From the NCBI GenBank assembly GCA_937138495.1, contig CAKZPE010000042.1, positions 1 through 35,606 on the forward strand: a stretch of DNA of 35,606 nt. The letters are read 5' to 3'. Below, piece after piece: positions 34,871-35,606 of the stretch (position 1 is its first letter; each line of letters begins with the position of its first letter). A program made the translations under genes and the position numbers. Under the pieces are notes generated by a model. That model saw only the letters and a list, made by a program, of their open reading frames with translations. It was not told where the DNA came from and made no database searches. The stretch comes from an uncultured Oceanospirillaceae bacterium. Lineage in GTDB: Bacteria; Pseudomonadota; Gammaproteobacteria; Pseudomonadales; Balneatricaceae.

Positions 34871-34931
34871 GGGTTTTTTTCTAAATAATTTCAATAAGAT
34901 CAGTTGATCACAGTTGCTTCTGTATTTGCGT

Positions 34932-35128
34932 TATAATCGCCCGCTCAAGAAAGCCGGGCCCATTGATCGGGAACGCATTGTTCAGACTAAAGCAGTATCA
35001 AGTTGCTTTACGCCTTCGCTTATAAAAGACTTTACGCGGGTAACCGCTGTGGCTGTTGTTTGAAGCTGATCCTTCAGACTGAACCCGATAAGTAATGTTG
35101 GTGTGATCCCAACAGAGGATTATTCAGA
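34932..35128 (+). promoter_or_regulatory. Promoter -10 and long structured leader of ycaO
   Basis: A perfect TATAAT (34932-34937) would start transcription near 34944 and give a leader of ~185 nt. By eye it can form several hairpins: AAAGCA/TGCTTT, TGAAG/CTTCA, and TGTTGG/CCAACA just before the AGAGGAT Shine-Dalgarno. The motif TCAGACT(A/G)AA occurs twice. No riboswitch class could be assigned. The -35 region is weak. Confidence 0.45.
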
Positions 35129-35606
35129 ATGACCCGAATTCCTGGTAAAGATGCGCCGCTGGAAGAATCCATCAGACGTATGACCAATGGCCTGCGTCAG
35201 TTAGGCTTTGATATCGAAGAAGTGCATTGGTTGAATCCGGTACCCAACGTATGGTCGGTGCATATCCGTGACCGCAGCTATCCAATGTTATTTACCAATG
35301 GCAAAGGGGCGACCCGTGAAGCTGCGTTGGCAAGTGCGCTGGGTGAATATTTTGAACGTTTAAGCTGTAATTACTTCTTTGCTGACTACTTCTGGGGTAA
35401 CGCCGTCGCTGAAGGCGCATTTGTACATTATCCAAATGAGCGCTGGTTCTCGCTGGAAGGTGACGAAATCCCAGAAGGGCTGCTGGATGAGCCTACGCTA
35501 CACCATTACAACTTCAGTGGTGAGCTGACAGCGCCGATGTTGGTTGATACCAATTCAGGGAATGCGCGTCGTGGCATCTGTGCGATACCGTTTGAACGAC
35601 AGCGCA
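35129..35606 (+). CDS. ycaO: YcaO-domain protein, 3'-truncated by window
   Basis: The open frame runs from ATG 35129 (AGAGGAT upstream) to the window edge without a stop: 159 residues of a protein of about 580-590. It matches E. coli YcaO from the first residues: IPGKDAPLEESIRR, NPVPNVWSVHIRD, FTNGKGATREAALASALGEY with FERLS, NYFFADYFWG, VHYPNE, EGLLDE and SGNARRGICA. YcaO proteins bind ATP and activate amide backbones; the E. coli member is linked to beta-methylthiolation of ribosomal protein S12, a non-azoline role. No cyclodehydratase partner or precursor peptide is visible in the window. A long leader precedes it. The family call is firm although the C-terminal part, including the proline-rich tail and ATP-site residues, is not seen. 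Confidence 0.92.
   Translation, partial: MTRIPGKDAPLEESIRRMTNGLRQLGFDIEEVHWLNPVPNVWSVHIRDRSYPMLFTNGKGATREAALASALGEYFERLSCNYFFADYFWGNAVAEGAFVHYPNERWFSLEGDEIPEGLLDEPTLHHYNFSGELTAPMLVDTNSGNARRGICAIPFERQR

Noticed and set aside
35070..35128. Resemblance of the ycaO leader 3' part to a TPP riboswitch
   Set aside because: The CTGAGA box and the conserved core of the thi-box are missing, so only a superficial match remains.
34940..35128. 6S RNA or signal-recognition-particle RNA before ycaO
   Set aside because: The SRP tetraloop/symmetric-loop sequence and the 6S open-bubble architecture could not be found.

Overview
The window looks like the chromosome of a marine, denitrification-capable gammaproteobacterium, most plausibly of the Oceanospirillaceae type. 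This rests on gene content and protein character: a clade I nos cluster, two chemoreceptors, a DddP-like M24 enzyme, beta-alanine catabolism, and rpsA, prc, apeB and ycaO. No database search was possible. Most of the window has about 50% GC with CTG-rich leucine usage. The first ~2.1 kb is clearly AT-richer with TTA-rich leucine usage, and the change falls inside nosZ.

Layout. (1) 3-7212: nosR (5' end outside the window), nosZ, nosD, nosF, nosY, nosL. This is a compact plus-strand operon for nitrous oxide reduction and maturation of its copper centres. (2) 7292-9507: a PuuC-type aldehyde dehydrogenase, tail-to-tail with a pirin-like protein in which all four metal ligands are replaced. (3) 9720-13965: two methyl-accepting chemotaxis proteins on the minus strand, separated by about 600 bp of AT-rich DNA. 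(4) 14403-20842: a second PuuC-type aldehyde dehydrogenase and a LysR regulator (minus), divergent from beta-alanine:pyruvate aminotransferase and CoA-acylating malonate/methylmalonate-semialdehyde dehydrogenase (plus), followed by a RutR-like TetR regulator with a clear inverted repeat upstream. These genes fit conversion of beta-alanine or 3-aminoisobutyrate (pyrimidine or polyamine breakdown) to acetyl-CoA or propionyl-CoA. (5) 20918-24391: a DddP-like M24 protein, a divergent GcvA-type LysR regulator, and a malate dehydrogenase with an unusual C-terminal extension. (6) 24697-26514: a small YdcZ-type membrane protein and a YcaQ-type DNA glycosylase, divergent around an 18-bp perfect palindrome. 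(7) 26515-31774: ribosomal protein S1 with two decayed tandem copies of its own 3' end plus terminator, an unrecognised membrane-anchored coiled-coil protein, and tail-specific protease Prc. (8) 32060-33894: a lipoprotein FKBP isomerase and M18 aminopeptidase, overlapping by 4 bp. (9) 33895-34818: five direct repeats made from the 3' end of tRNA-Pro split by a constant 41-nt insert, lying just downstream of a tRNA-Asn/tRNA-Pro/tRNA-Pro operon. (10) 34819-35606: a structured-looking leader and the 5' part of ycaO, cut by the window end.

The least explained items are the tRNA-Pro T-loop repeats, the rpsA-tail duplication, the composition break inside nosZ, the metal-less pirin, and the DddP-like enzyme beside genes able to process the three-carbon products of acrylate or beta-alanine.
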